From: Porticoccaceae bacterium
Lineage (GTDB): Bacteria; Pseudomonadota; Gammaproteobacteria; Pseudomonadales; GM7GCV1
Length of the DNA stretch: 56,772 bases
Direction: 5' to 3'
NCBI GenBank assembly: GCA_018662305.1
Contig: JABJGI010000157.1
Location: 1-56,772, forward strand
Shown here: piece by piece, positions 19,076-32,332 of the stretch
How the letters are laid out: each line of letters starts with the position of its first letter
How positions within the stretch are numbered: position 1 is the stretch's first letter
Translations under genes and position numbers: made by a program
The notes under the pieces: model-generated
What the model saw: the letters and a program-made list of their open reading frames with translations, nothing else
What the model was told of the DNA's origin: nothing
Database searches by the model: none

Positions 19076-20848
19076 TTAATAGGTGCGAACTTTAGGTTCG
19101 AATGTTGGGACAGTTTTAGGCGTCATATTGACGTCTCTCGTACCGACTTTCTGGCCGTCACTCCAATACATGGAGTGCAGCAACCAGTTTTCATCATCTC
19201 GCTCTGTATAGTCCTCACGAGAATGCGCGCCGCGCGATTCTGTACGGGCAATTGCTGTGTGGGCCGTCGCCTCAGCGGTTTCAAACAGATTCTGAAGTTC
19301 AAGCGCCTCAATACGAGCGGTATTAAATGCCTTGGATGTATCCTCAAGGCCAACATTCTCAACTCGTGGTCGCAATGCCTCCAGCTCTTGGATGCCACGA
19401 GCCATATCATCGCCGTTGCGGAAGATACCAAAGCAGTTCTGCATAATTTTTTGCATTTCAGCACGTAGCTCTGGAGCTTTCTCGCCACCCGCATTTACTT
19501 CAAGTCGATTTAAACGCGCCATAGCGGTTTCGATATCACTCTCTGCAGCCTCGTCCAGCTCAATGCCTTCACGCATAGCTTTTTCCAGGTACAAACCAGC
19601 AGCTCGACCAAATACAACCAGATCCAACAGCGAATTTCCGCCTAGCCTATTGGCTCCATGCACAGATACGCAGGCGATCTCGCCGCAAGCATAGAGACCA
19701 TCAACCACCTTATCCTGACCCTCGGCGTCTTGATTTATCACCTGACCATTTACGTTGGTGGGCACGCCACCCATCATGTAGTGACAGGTTGGCACCACAG
19801 GAATAGGTTCTTTAACGGGATCTACGTGAGCAAAGGTCTTAGCCAATTCCTGAATGCCAGGAAGTCTCGAATTCAGAACTTCTTCGCCGAGATGATCAAG
19901 CTTTAACATCACATGATCTCCGTCCTCTCCACAGCCGCGTCCTTCGCGCATTTCAATTGCCATAGATCGAGCAACAACATCTCGACCGGCAAGATCTTTC
20001 GCATTTGGCGCATATCGCTCCATAAAGCGCTCGCCATCCTTATTAATCAGGTATCCGCCCTCGCCCCGGCAACCCTCAGTCACCAAAGTTCCAGCACCGT
20101 AGATGCCGGTGGGATGGAATTGCCACATTTCAATATCCTGAACCGGAACACCGGCGCGCAAAGCCATACCAATGCCATCACCGGTATTTATGTGTGCGTT
20201 AGTTGTCGACTGATAGATACGACCAGCACCACCAGTCGCCAGAACTGTAGCTTTTGACTTAACAAAAACCACTTCGCCGGTTTCAATTTCAATGGCGATA
20301 CAACCAACTACCTGCCCTTTACCATTGCGAACCAAATCAACGGCAAACCATTCATTCATGAAGACCGTTTTGTTCTTGACGTTATTTTGGTAGAGCGCGT
20401 GGAGCAAAGCGTGACCGGTTCTATCCTCCGCGGCACAGGTACGAGCGGCTTGACCGCCTTCACCATAATTCTTCGACTGACCACCAAAGGGTCGTTGATA
20501 AATACGGCCATTCTCAAAACGTGAGAAAGGCAGACCCATATGATCTAGTTCCATAATGGCCGCGGGGCCTTCGGAACACATGTATTCGATGGCATCTTGA
20601 TCACCGATGTAATCCGAACCTTTAACGGTGTCATACATATGCCAACGCCAATCATCATTTGGGTCGGCGCTCGCAATGGCACAGGTAATTCCGCCCTGGG
20701 CAGACACTGTGTGCGAACGGGTTGGGAATACCTTAGTAATTACCGCTGTCTTAAAGCCAGACTGAGCCAACTGCAGCGCAGCACGCATACCAGCGCCACC
20801 GCCGCCGATAATTACACCGTCAAAATTCATGGTTTTCATTACCGACAT
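19076..20848 (-). CDS. sdhA: Succinate dehydrogenase flavoprotein subunit
   Basis: SdhA oxidises succinate to fumarate with covalently bound FAD. The FAD motif [14 protein letters not shown] is near the N-terminus, the FAD-linked histidine lies in [11 protein letters not shown], and [21 protein letters not shown] and [19 protein letters not shown] are active-site segments. The ORF track opens at a TTG; the ATG five codons in ([11 protein letters not shown]) follows GGAG at 9 nt, gives 590 residues and is preferred. It starts 2 bp after the sdhD stop. Confidence 0.97.
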   Translation of the reverse strand: MSVMKTMNFDGVIIGGGGAGMRAALQLAQSGFKTAVITKVFPTRSHTVSAQGGITCAIASADPNDDWRWHMYDTVKGSDYIGDQDAIEYMCSEGPAAIMELDHMGLPFSRFENGRIYQRPFGGQSKNYGEGGQAARTCAAEDRTGHALLHALYQNNVKNKTVFMNEWFAVDLVRNGKGQVVGCIAIEIETGEVVFVKSKATVLATGGAGRIYQSTTNAHINTGDGIGMALRAGVPVQDIEMWQFHPTGIYGAGTLVTEGCRGEGGYLINKDGERFMERYAPNAKDLAGRDVVARSMAIEMREGRGCGEDGDHVMLKLDHLGEEVLNSRLPGIQELAKTFAHVDPVKEPIPVVPTCHYMMGGVPTNVNGQVINQDAEGQDKVVDGLYACGEIACVSVHGANRLGGNSLLDLVVFGRAAGLYLEKAMREGIELDEAAESDIETAMARLNRLEVNAGGEKAPELRAEMQKIMQNCFGIFRNGDDMARGIQELEALRPRVENVGLEDTSKAFNTARIEALELQNLFETAEATAHTAIARTESRGAHSREDYTERDDENWLLHSMYWSDGQKVGTRDVNMTPKTVPTFEPKVRTY

Positions 20849-20850
20849 GC

Positions 20851-21225
20851 TTATAGACTCCAAAAAATGCCAAGGCCAATTACTGTAACTACAGCAACGG
20901 TAGTGAGAACGGCGAACTGAAGGAAATAACGAATTAGATTAGCTTTTGGCCCCATCAATCTTGGCGTGACGTAATCAGTCAACACACCCCAGATTCCAAT
21001 CCAGATGTGAGCCATCAGCATCAAGAGCGCCAGAGTGCTAAAAACCTGCATACAGAAATGAGAGAAAAGTCCTCTCCATTGCTCATAGGTCAGATCTGGA
21101 TTTGACGCGATAAAATAAACAAGAAAAACAAAGTAGGCAGCGATTACAAGTGCGCTTATTCTCTGAATTACCCAGTCGTACAGGCCGTTTCGACCAAAGC
21201 TGGCAATTGAAGTTACACGCCCCAT
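20851..21225 (-). CDS. sdhD: Succinate dehydrogenase membrane anchor SdhD
   Basis: SdhD is the smaller membrane anchor of complex II, helping to bind haem b and ubiquinone. Three hydrophobic helices are visible (starting near [24 protein letters not shown] and [12 protein letters not shown]). The haem-ligand histidine ([11 protein letters not shown]) and the later DY pair fit the family, as does the N-terminal [18 protein letters not shown]. The track's TTG start lies 1 nt from the Shine-Dalgarno; the ATG two codons later lies 7 nt from AGGAG, giving 124 residues. The ribosome site is inside sdhC, and the genes overlap by 13 bp. Confidence 0.95.
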   Translation of the reverse strand: MGRVTSIASFGRNGLYDWVIQRISALVIAAYFVFLVYFIASNPDLTYEQWRGLFSHFCMQVFSTLALLMLMAHIWIGIWGVLTDYVTPRLMGPKANLIRYFLQFAVLTTVAVVTVIGLGIFWSL

Positions 21226-21605
21226 AGCCAAACTCCTGTAATAAGGATCAATACTGCTGAGACTACAAATACGATCTTTGCTCCGAGCCGCCCACCCTCA
21301 AGGCTTTCCCCAATACCGGTATCCATTACCAAATGACGCAGGCCTGCGACCAGGTGGTACCAAAAGGGGGCAAGAAACAAAAACATCATGAACTTGATTG
21401 GAGAGCTAAGTAATATTTGCTGCACTTCGGCGAAGTCTTCGGCCGAGGCTAAACTCTTCTGCAAAAACCAGAGCAATACCAGAACAGCTGCACAGAGCAC
21501 TACACCGGTAACTCGGTGAGCGATTGACGCGTAAGCAGTAATAGGCAAGTCAATGGTATTGATGTCCAGATTTACCGGACGACCGTTAACTGAGGAAATT
21601 TTCAA
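21213..21605 (-). CDS. sdhC: Succinate dehydrogenase cytochrome b556 subunit SdhC
   Basis: SdhC is the larger haem-b anchor of complex II. The family start RPVNLDINTIDLPITAYASIAHRVTG is clear, with the haem-region His in IAHRVTG and a later FWYHLVAGLRHLVMD segment; three membrane helices are present. The ORF track adds 24 residues of unlikely sequence. A TTG codon (MKISSVNGRPVN) gives 130 residues, close to family size, with AAAGG about 10 nt upstream. This is the first gene of the sdh-suc operon. The start codon choice is the uncertain part. Confidence 0.93.
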   Translation of the reverse strand: MKISSVNGRPVNLDINTIDLPITAYASIAHRVTGVVLCAAVLVLLWFLQKSLASAEDFAEVQQILLSSPIKFMMFLFLAPFWYHLVAGLRHLVMDTGIGESLEGGRLGAKIVFVVSAVLILITGVWLWGV

Positions 21606-21675
21606 AATATATTTACCTTTTCGAGGAAAATAGAATCGGAGTGTAAAGTGGCGATCAACCGCTTGGTTTAAGGGC

Positions 21676-21692
21676 AATCGCGGGCCGCGATT
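21676..21692. promoter_or_regulatory. 17-bp palindrome over the sdh transcription start
   Basis: AATCGCGG-G-CCGCGATT is a perfect dyad with 8-bp arms. It overlaps the downstream end of the putative sdh -10 box and the expected start site, the position of a repressor operator; as RNA it would be a 5'-end hairpin. The binding factor is unknown. Confidence 0.5.
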
Positions 21693-21718
21693 CTACATTT
21701 TGCTACCCTAAAACTCAA
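21690..21718 (-). promoter_or_regulatory. Putative sigma-70 promoter of sdhCDAB-suc
   Basis: On the minus strand TTGAGT, exactly 17 bp, and TAGAAT form a plausible promoter, with transcription starting near base 21683 and a leader of about 80 nt before the TTG start of sdhC. It is one of two divergent promoters in the 352-bp gap between sdhC and gltA. Confidence 0.55.
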
Positions 21719-21790
21719 TCGAGAATCATCGAAAAAACACAAAGTTATCTGCCTTTTTCGAGAAAATTGTCTCGCATAGCGCTTTGTCGT

Positions 21791-21818
21791 TTGCGCCTTT
21801 TGCCGGTCTGGATATAAT
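21791..21818 (+). promoter_or_regulatory. Putative sigma-70 promoter of gltA
   Basis: TTGCGC, a 16-bp spacer and a perfect TATAAT place the start near base 21825, leaving a leader of about 130 nt before the gltA ATG. Confidence 0.6.
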
Positions 21819-21910
21819 GCAGTGCTTCAGAAAAAACCCTCAGGGGTAATTTCTTGCTCGACGAAGCTGTGTCAGCAAAACAAAAACTATGCAGCAAATT
21901 CGATTATATG

Positions 21911-21940
21911 CTTCTAGGCTCGCCTAGAAGTGATCTTTTT
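21911..21940 (+). promoter_or_regulatory. Terminator-like hairpin in the gltA leader
   Basis: CTTCTAGGC-TC-GCCTAGAAG is a perfect 9-bp inverted repeat followed by TGATCTTTTT, ending only about 7 nt before the gltA ribosome site (CAGGAG). It looks like an attenuator or an mRNA-stability hairpin; no alternative fold was traced. Confidence 0.5.
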
Positions 21941-21957
21941 CAGTCTCAGGAGTAAAT

Positions 21958-23241
21958 ATGAGCAACGGTAAGGCAACACTGGCAATTGAAGGTAAAGAGC
22001 CTTTGGAACTTGATGTTTATCAGGGAACTATCGGCCCGGATTGTGTTGATGTCTCAAGCTTGGCTGGTCAGGGGGTCTTCACTATCGATGAAGGTTTTGC
22101 GTCTACTGCGTCCTGTGAATCTAAAATTACCTACATCGATGGCGGTGCTGGCACCCTCCTACACAGAGGCTATCCAATTGATGAGCTGGCAAACAATGCA
22201 GATTACCTCGAAGTTTGCTATCTACTCTTAAACGGCGAACTTCCAACAAAAGAAGAAAAGAAAGAATTCGACGACATTGTTCGCAAACACACCATGGTGA
22301 GTGAAAATGTTGCTAATTTCTTTAACGGCTTTCGCTACGACGCGCACCCTATGGCGATGCTTTGCGCGGTAGTAGCTGCCCTCTCCTCTTTCTACCACGA
22401 CTCGCTGGATATCTCCGACCCGGAGCACCGAGAGATCACCACCATGCGCTTGATCTCCAAAATGCCAACCATGGCAGCGATGGCCTACAAACACTCTATT
22501 GGTCAACCCTCACTTTACCCTCGCAACGACTTGGATTACTCAGCAAACTTCCTCTACATGATGTTTGGTACCCCTTGCGAAGATTACGAGGTTAGCCCAG
22601 TCCTAGCGCGAGCGATGGACAAGATCTTCATCCTCCACGCTGACCACGAACAAAACGCTTCAACCTCTACCGTACGATTGGCTGGCTCAACGGGAGCCAA
22701 CCCATTCGCCTGTATTGCTTCCGGTATCGCTGCACTCTGGGGTCCATCCCATGGCGGAGCGAACGAGGCTGTTGTAAAAATGCTTGAGGAAATTGGCGAC
22801 GAATCCAACGTTGATTCTGCCGTTCTGCGCGCTAAAGACAAAGATGACCCTTTCCGTCTTATGGGTTTTGGCCATAGGGTTTATAAGAACTTCGACCCAC
22901 GCGCCAAGGTAATGAAGGAAACTTGCGACGAAGTACTTTCCGAGTTGGGTATTGACGATCCGCTACTGAAAATCGCTAAGCGGCTTGAGCAAATTGCTCT
23001 GGAAGATGAGTATTTTGTGGAGAAAAAACTCTATCCAAACGTCGACTTCTATTCAGGAATAATCCTGCGTGCTATTGGTATTCCACTCAATATGTTCACC
23101 GTGATCTTCGCACTTGGACGTACTTCTGGTTGGCTTGCCCACTGGAATGAGATGGTGAGCACCAACAGCCGCATCGGCAGGCCTCGCCAGCTCTATACTG
23201 GAAGCCCGCAACGCTCCTACGAGAGTATCGACAAGCGATAA
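21958..23241 (+). CDS. gltA: Citrate synthase
   Basis: GltA condenses acetyl-CoA and oxaloacetate to citrate. The 427-residue protein has the length of the type II (hexameric, NADH-sensitive) enzyme. Active-site segments are [11 protein letters not shown] (His), [15 protein letters not shown] (His) and [10 protein letters not shown] (Asp), with the oxaloacetate-binding region [18 protein letters not shown]. It is divergent from the sdh operon and has its own promoter, a leader hairpin and a strong terminator, so it is probably a monocistronic unit. Confidence 0.98.
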   Translation: MSNGKATLAIEGKEPLELDVYQGTIGPDCVDVSSLAGQGVFTIDEGFASTASCESKITYIDGGAGTLLHRGYPIDELANNADYLEVCYLLLNGELPTKEEKKEFDDIVRKHTMVSENVANFFNGFRYDAHPMAMLCAVVAALSSFYHDSLDISDPEHREITTMRLISKMPTMAAMAYKHSIGQPSLYPRNDLDYSANFLYMMFGTPCEDYEVSPVLARAMDKIFILHADHEQNASTSTVRLAGSTGANPFACIASGIAALWGPSHGGANEAVVKMLEEIGDESNVDSAVLRAKDKDDPFRLMGFGHRVYKNFDPRAKVMKETCDEVLSELGIDDPLLKIAKRLEQIALEDEYFVEKKLYPNVDFYSGIILRAIGIPLNMFTVIFALGRTSGWLAHWNEMVSTNSRIGRPRQLYTGSPQRSYESIDKR

Positions 23242-23252
23242 AAAAACAAAAA

Positions 23253-23276
23253 CCCGGCCAAGGCCGGGTTTTTTTA
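23253..23276. terminator. Bidirectional terminator after gltA
   Basis: CCCGGCC-AA-GGCCGGG is a 7-bp GC stem with an A-rich left flank and a run of seven T on the right. It serves gltA and, in the other direction, the convergent DUF1653 gene. Confidence 0.95.
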
Positions 23277-23295
23277 TTCCTACATTTAACCGCTG

Positions 23296-23559
23296 TTAAG
23301 TCTCACCCTCGGGAGGCAAGTAGTTAAAACGAGGTACTTCTACCCCGTTAATCAACACATTCTCTAGAAACATCTCTAAAGGGCGAACCCAAAGGTCAGT
23401 TTGCCCCGCTTCTGATTCGCTATTTGTCTCCGGCTTTACCTCATACAAGGGCCGATAGAGCACCAGATATTCCTCGGTTTCCGAATGCCGAACCAATCCC
23501 TTAACCTCATAATCATTCCCCTTATAGTGGTGATAACGGCCAAGAGTAATTGATGCCAT
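23296..23559 (-). CDS. DUF1653 domain protein
   Basis: This 87-residue protein begins at the internal ATG (MASITLGRYHHYKG) and not at the track start, because the first 49 residues are an out-of-frame read of the diguanylate cyclase end. The core G-R-Y-H-H-Y-K-G, LVRHSETEEYLVLYRPLY and LWVRPLEMFLENV match DUF1653, a small soluble family of unknown function. An insert rich in Glu and Ser (KPETNSESEAGQTD) sits in the middle. It starts 25 bp after the GGDEF gene and is probably co-transcribed with it. Confidence 0.85.
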   Translation of the reverse strand: MASITLGRYHHYKGNDYEVKGLVRHSETEEYLVLYRPLYEVKPETNSESEAGQTDLWVRPLEMFLENVLINGVEVPRFNYLPPEGET

Positions 23560-23584
23560 CTGCGCTGCTCCAGAAATATTGGGT

Positions 23585-24646
23585 TTAGTAAGCTGAACTA
23601 GCTTCACGCAAATAGCTCTCACGCTCATCTTCAGAAATATAGAATTGCTGCTCACCCAGCTTTTTAGCTTTGTACATGGCTGCATCAGCCAACTGCATAA
23701 CCTCACTCAAACTCTGATTCTCCATAGTGAAGTGATGTACACCTATACTCGAACAGATAAGTGTCATGCGCCCACCGATGGAAAATGGGTCTGCAAGGGC
23801 GTTGTGAAATCGTTTGGCGACATCCGCTGCCATTTCTCCGTCTGTCGTATTGACGCAGGCCAGCACAAATTCATCACCTGAAAGGCGACAGAAGTGCATC
23901 TTGGTATCAAGACAAAATTCTTGATTAATTTCACCAACGGCTGAAATGATGCGCTGGGAAAATTCCTTTAGTACAAGATCGCCGCCGGCATGACCAAATG
24001 AATCGTTTATAGATTTGAAATTATCAATATCGAAATAGAACAGCGTCAGTTTGCGCCGCAAAGAACTTTCTGAGGCAAGCAGTTTTTCTAACCATGCGTA
24101 AAAGCTGCGCTGGTTCATAAGCCCAGTGAGATAGTCTTCATTGGCCTCTTGCTCAAGTTGCCTTTGTTGCTGGAACAATTGATAAGCGAGAATCGCCAGA
24201 AATATCAGCGAAAAAGCCATGGCAAAACTGAAGCGGGCCACCATGAGCGGCTCCATACTATTGAGAGCAGCTAAGGAACAGACAACCAGCATTGTGCCGC
24301 CAATAAGAATGGCCGTTTGATATCGAATGAGGAAAAATAGAGAAGCGGTCAAAGGAAAGCAGTAAATAAGCCCCCTCGAACCATGAAGGTACGAAGTGAC
24401 CGCCAGAGTAATGCCAGCACAGACAACAAAGCCCACCAGAAGAATTGCGTTATTGCTCCGATTGACCACCGAAATTAACGAGAAGACGGCAATCAAAAGG
24501 GTAATAAGACAACTGACCCCTACCCAGAAACTTTCAAATAAGAGATGGGAGAAACCAAAAAATAACAGCAGGAAAATAGTCAGCACATGGACACAAATGG
24601 ATGCCAGATTCGGCAACTTAAGTTCGAAGTTCCTGAGACTGCTCAT
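23585..24646 (-). CDS. Membrane-bound diguanylate cyclase (GGDEF)
   Basis: This 353-residue protein has an N-terminal half of about six hydrophobic segments (residues 15-165), a short coiled linker (QLFQQQRQLEQEANEDYLTGLMNQR) and a C-terminal GGDEF domain. The active-site loop is SGDEF (CRLSGDEFVLA), a variant found in active enzymes. The substrate-site FDIDNFKSINDSFGHAGGD is intact, and I see no EAL domain. It should make cyclic di-GMP at the inner membrane. The membrane domain is not a named sensor type that I can recognise. Confidence 0.88.
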   Translation of the reverse strand: MSSLRNFELKLPNLASICVHVLTIFLLLFFGFSHLLFESFWVGVSCLITLLIAVFSLISVVNRSNNAILLVGFVVCAGITLAVTSYLHGSRGLIYCFPLTASLFFLIRYQTAILIGGTMLVVCSLAALNSMEPLMVARFSFAMAFSLIFLAILAYQLFQQQRQLEQEANEDYLTGLMNQRSFYAWLEKLLASESSLRRKLTLFYFDIDNFKSINDSFGHAGGDLVLKEFSQRIISAVGEINQEFCLDTKMHFCRLSGDEFVLACVNTTDGEMAADVAKRFHNALADPFSIGGRMTLICSSIGVHHFTMENQSLSEVMQLADAAMYKAKKLGEQQFYISEDERESYLREASSAY

Positions 24647-24756
24647 TGCAAATCTATCGATTCCAATAGTTAACTTAATGGGTGATTCTAGTCAGAGGCG
24701 GGCACAAGTACCAGTGATACTAATTCTGAAATCAATCAACCTCTGAGGATAAAAAC

Positions 24757-26295
24757 TTAGGGGTAGCGCAGCAGAAGAATCCCGCCATTTTGATAGAGGA
24801 CTTCCTCAACTTCAGCCATCTCTACCCTTCCCTGACGCGTGAAAACCAACTCTCCGCTGCGCGGCTCTCGCTTCGGAGTAATCACACCTCGATAAGTCGT
24901 AAAACTAGGCATATCCGTTCGCCACATCAGAATGGGTTCCTCTATCTCTCTGGACAGAATGGCTGCTTCTTTTACGGGAGACTGCTGAAAATCTGCTACT
25001 ACAGGAACAATCAGTACTCCCACCAACAATAGGTGTAAAACACCGACACGAAAAACACCCTCTAAAGCACTCTTTGCTGTCACTACAGCTGCAATCATTA
25101 AGGCGGTCAACACGGCAAGAATTACCGCATCCACATTACCAAGACGAGTTAAGCCATCCGCGAGCAACTCAGACATATAGGGGTCAGAAGTATTTGCAAC
25201 AATTGATGGCACGAGAAATGGAAAAAGCAGACAAATCAGAGGCAATATAAATACCGGCAGCAATACCCAGCGCCATGCCCTGATATCTAGATAGCGCGAC
25301 ATCATCAAAAAAAGCGGAGTCGTTCCGTACAGCAAGTAGTGTGGCAATTGAGTACTGGAGAAAGAGAAAAATACGAATACAAATCCAAACCAGCACCAGC
25401 ACCAACTAATCAGTGGCTCTTTGCCAATTTCTCGAATAGACGGCAGGCTGCGGATCACCCAGGCACAAAAGGGAAGCGTAATGAGCAATGCCCCTGGAAC
25501 ATAGTAAAAAACACTTCCACCATGGCCTTCCATGGTGTCGGAAAATCTGCCCAAATTATGGGTCAGAAAAAATCCATCGATAAAGAGCTGCCCCTGATCT
25601 AGATACTCTGCAATATACCAGGGCATAGCTACAGCCAGAGCTATCAACCAACCTAAGGGATGGATAGCCACCTGCATCAAACTGCGGGAATCCCGCATTG
25701 CGAGAGCATAGAGGCTAAGGGTAGCAAGGGGCACCACGGCTGCGACTGGACCTTTGGTCAACAAGCCGAGCCCGATCCACAAATAAGCTCTGGTTTTAGC
25801 TCTGTCGTCATTTTCAACGACGGCTCGGTAGCCATCTAGACAAGCCAAAGTAATCCATAGATTTAGCAAAGCGTCTGCCGTCGCTGCTCTGCCAATTACC
25901 GTGACACCCACGCTGCTGACCATAAAAATAAATGCAGCCCTAGCAGAATCTTCACCAAGGCGAGGTTGGGCAAACCGATAAATGGCAATTGCCCAGAAGC
26001 TGGCTGCAACTGCGGAGGGCAATCGATAGAAAAATTCGTCTGTTCCGAAAACCCCCGTGCTCAGGGCTTGCAGCCAATAAATCAATATCGGCTTATCAAA
26101 TCGCTGCACTCCGTTTAGATAGGTAGTAATAAAGTCCTGACGCAGCAGCATTTCCAAAGTTGCTGCGGAAAATGCACCCTCGTCTAGATCAAAGAGCGCC
26201 GGCCCCCAGAGGTTGAGGAAAAAACCGACAGCAAGAAAAATAGCGATGCCAACGACAAAGCTCGGCCTAGATGTCACTTCTGGAAGATTCATCAA
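24757..26295 (-). CDS. GT39/ArnT-like membrane glycosyltransferase
   Basis: This 512-residue protein has about a dozen hydrophobic helices. Near the N-terminus it has the acidic motif LFDLDEGAFSAATLEM, resembling the DE-containing first periplasmic loop of ArnT and PMT enzymes, followed by NGVQRFDKPILIYWLQALS. Such proteins move a sugar from a polyprenyl-phosphate donor to lipid A or another acceptor on the periplasmic face. The substrate is unknown. It lies 11 bp downstream of a GT2 polyprenyl-phosphate glycosyltransferase that could make its donor. Confidence 0.82.
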   Translation of the reverse strand: MMNLPEVTSRPSFVVGIAIFLAVGFFLNLWGPALFDLDEGAFSAATLEMLLRQDFITTYLNGVQRFDKPILIYWLQALSTGVFGTDEFFYRLPSAVAASFWAIAIYRFAQPRLGEDSARAAFIFMVSSVGVTVIGRAATADALLNLWITLACLDGYRAVVENDDRAKTRAYLWIGLGLLTKGPVAAVVPLATLSLYALAMRDSRSLMQVAIHPLGWLIALAVAMPWYIAEYLDQGQLFIDGFFLTHNLGRFSDTMEGHGGSVFYYVPGALLITLPFCAWVIRSLPSIREIGKEPLISWCWCWFGFVFVFFSFSSTQLPHYLLYGTTPLFLMMSRYLDIRAWRWVLLPVFILPLICLLFPFLVPSIVANTSDPYMSELLADGLTRLGNVDAVILAVLTALMIAAVVTAKSALEGVFRVGVLHLLLVGVLIVPVVADFQQSPVKEAAILSREIEEPILMWRTDMPSFTTYRGVITPKREPRSGELVFTRQGRVEMAEVEEVLYQNGGILLLRYP

Positions 26296-26306
26296 AGCGA
26301 AATCGT

Positions 26307-27278
26307 CTAGGGCTGGTTTGAATGTGCCTCACGGACAACATAGTGCGTGGTATTGGAAGTCTCGTAGTATGTACGAGACATCAATTCAGCAAGTATTCCT
26401 GTGGTGAGGAACTGAAAGGCAGTAATTATCATAAAGACGCCGATCAAAAGTGCAGGACGAGTACCAATGTCGTGCCCCAGAATGAACTTGTCGAAGCCCA
26501 GATAGACGAGCAACACAGTTCCAAAAAAACCGAGCACCAAACCAATGGTTCCGAAGAAGTGCCCAGGGCGAGCTCGATACTTCATGAAAAATAAGACGGA
26601 CAATAAATCCAGAATCACACGAATAGACCGAGAAATTCCGTATTTTGATTCACCGTGGATTCGTGCGTGATGAGTAACGGGGATTTCGCCAATTCGGCGA
26701 GAAGGAGCCACAGCGGCAACCCAGGCTGGAATAAATCGATGCATCTCACCTAAAAGCTTCACCTGCTTAATGACCGAAGCTCGATAGACTTTTAAACTGC
26801 AACCATAATCGTGAATTCTTACGCCGGTAATCTTTCCAATTAATTTGTTCGCTACCCAGGAAGGTATTTTGCGCATAACCAACTTGTCTTTGCGCTTCTC
26901 ACGCCACCCCACCAAAAGGTCCAAATCACGGTCGAGAAGATTTTCCACCATTCTGGGAATGTCGTGAGGGTCGTTTTGAAGATCACCGTCTAGTGTCACG
27001 ATTAATTCACTTACCGCGGCATCAATGCCCGCCTGCATCGCGGCGGTTTGACCAAAATTTCTCTGTAACTCAAGTACGCGGACCTTGTAATTCTGATCTG
27101 AGCCAGAGGATAGCGCCGTCGCTACCGTATTGTCCGAGCTGCCATCATCAACCAATATCAGCTCTATAGTGCCCGAATAATCCTCCAAGGCCTCACCCAC
27201 TCGCTTTAGCAGCGGATTTACGTTTTCTTCTTCGTTGTAGAGGGGAACGACCAGCGACAGGGAAGGTTGTGATGTCAT
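26307..27278 (-). CDS. GT2 polyprenyl-phosphate glycosyltransferase (DPM1/GtrB/ArnC-like)
   Basis: The 323-residue protein has a cytosolic GT-A domain with VVPLYNEEENV near the N-terminus, VDDGSSDNT, and the metal-binding TLDGDLQNDP at about residues 95-105. Two C-terminal membrane helices follow (around FFGTIGLVLGFFGTVLLVYL and LLIGVFMIITAFQFLTTGIL). This layout is that of enzymes that attach a sugar to undecaprenyl phosphate, such as GtrB or ArnC. It starts the operon with the GT39-like gene. The sugar cannot be read from sequence. Confidence 0.87.
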   Translation of the reverse strand: MTSQPSLSLVVPLYNEEENVNPLLKRVGEALEDYSGTIELILVDDGSSDNTVATALSSGSDQNYKVRVLELQRNFGQTAAMQAGIDAAVSELIVTLDGDLQNDPHDIPRMVENLLDRDLDLLVGWREKRKDKLVMRKIPSWVANKLIGKITGVRIHDYGCSLKVYRASVIKQVKLLGEMHRFIPAWVAAVAPSRRIGEIPVTHHARIHGESKYGISRSIRVILDLLSVLFFMKYRARPGHFFGTIGLVLGFFGTVLLVYLGFDKFILGHDIGTRPALLIGVFMIITAFQFLTTGILAELMSRTYYETSNTTHYVVREAHSNQP

Positions 27279-27397
27279 TTGAACTCAGCTTTTATGTTGT
27301 TGAATTTGGCGATTTTGTGCGGAGGGCAAACGCCGCATGCACTGTATCAAAATCCCTCGCCCCTGTACCATTAAGGCAACAAAAATATGATGCCTAG

Positions 27398-28336
27398 ATG
27401 ACCTCACCAGACCGTTCGAATTCCCGAATCTACTTTCTTGTCAGCGGCATTGCTGTGATTGCTTACGCCGGTCTAATCGAGTGGATTTGGGGTTGGGCAA
27501 CGATTTTCGAGCAATGGTCAAATTGGTCTCTAACCTCTACCTTGATTGCGCTCGTGCTCATGTTTTGTACCTACCTAGTTCGCGCCTATCGCATCAGGGA
27601 CTATTTTCGAGACTATTCAAGGGTAAGCTTTTCGGAATCGATCCGAATCACGCTCATACACAATTTGGCAAACAACTTGCTGCCAATGCGTTCAGGAGAA
27701 GCGAGCTTTCCTCTTATGATGCGCAGTAGCTTTGATTTACCCCTGTCTATGACAACAGGAACTCTGCTTTTTTTCCGCGTACTGGATCTACAGGTTCTAT
27801 TAGCTCTCGGAGCAATTGCCTGGATTTGGCAACTTCACAGTAATCTGATTGGGTGGTCTGCTTGGGTTGTCTTTGTTCTCAGCCCCTTGGTTCTCATTCA
27901 GGGCCGAACTTATATAGAATCAAAAATATTAGTCTTGCTTCCGAGAAAACTTGAAGAGCTATCCAAAAAAATTCTGTCCGGTACTCCACAGAGCTTTGAT
28001 CCCCTAATCCGTACTCTGGCATTGACTTGGCTAAACTGGTCAACAAAGATTATTGTTTTTGCCTGGATATTAATGAGCTTTGCTGAGTTAGAGCTTGTTC
28101 AGGCAATAACGGGGGCAATGGGAGGCGAGCTAAGCTCAGTTTTGCCCTTTCATGCTCCAGCAGGTGTGGGAACTTACGAAGCTGGAGTAGTTGCCGGAGC
28201 CGCCCTGACGGGCTCCTCCATCGATAGCTCAGTTGCCGCTGCTGTAAACCTACACATATTGATCATCCTTGGGACCTTGATCGGCGGTGTGGCTGCACCC
28301 TCAATCAAGCAGAAGAGTTTCCAGCGTCCCAAATAA
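27398..28336 (+). CDS. YbhN/UPF0104-type flippase-like membrane protein
   Basis: This 312-residue protein has about eight hydrophobic segments and the family pattern NLLPMRSGEASFPLMM (about residue 95). The later VLPFHAPAGVGTYEAGVVAG segment is the second signature of the lysylphosphatidylglycerol-synthase transmembrane-region/UPF0104 family. These proteins are linked to lipid flipping or lipid-linked sugar processes; no LPG synthase C-terminal domain is present. It is divergent from the GT2-GT39 pair across 119 bp, which suggests but does not prove a shared envelope role. Its stop codon lies inside the eno terminator. Confidence 0.78.
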   Translation: MTSPDRSNSRIYFLVSGIAVIAYAGLIEWIWGWATIFEQWSNWSLTSTLIALVLMFCTYLVRAYRIRDYFRDYSRVSFSESIRITLIHNLANNLLPMRSGEASFPLMMRSSFDLPLSMTTGTLLFFRVLDLQVLLALGAIAWIWQLHSNLIGWSAWVVFVLSPLVLIQGRTYIESKILVLLPRKLEELSKKILSGTPQSFDPLIRTLALTWLNWSTKIIVFAWILMSFAELELVQAITGAMGGELSSVLPFHAPAGVGTYEAGVVAGAALTGSSIDSSVAAAVNLHILIILGTLIGGVAAPSIKQKSFQRPK

Positions 28337-28360
28337 AAACCGCCGACCCAGGGCCGGCGG
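28331..28360 (-). terminator. Rho-independent terminator of pyrG-kdsA-eno
   Basis: On the minus strand CCGCCG-loop-CGGCGG is followed by TTTTTATTT, about 35 nt after the eno stop. It overlaps the last codons of the convergent flippase-like gene. Confidence 0.88.
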
Positions 28361-28394
28361 AATTTGAATATAGATTAAGCAGAGCTTGTCGAGC

Positions 28395-32332
<3,938 letters not shown>

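Noticed and set aside
23560-23706. N-terminal extension of the DUF1653 ORF
   Set aside because: These 49 residues are an alternative frame of the diguanylate cyclase; the family begins at MASITLGRYHHYKG.
24690-24715. Possible sigma-54 promoter (TGGTACTTGTGCC) before the diguanylate cyclase
   Set aside because: The GG and GC elements are about three bases closer together than a functional -24/-12 promoter needs.
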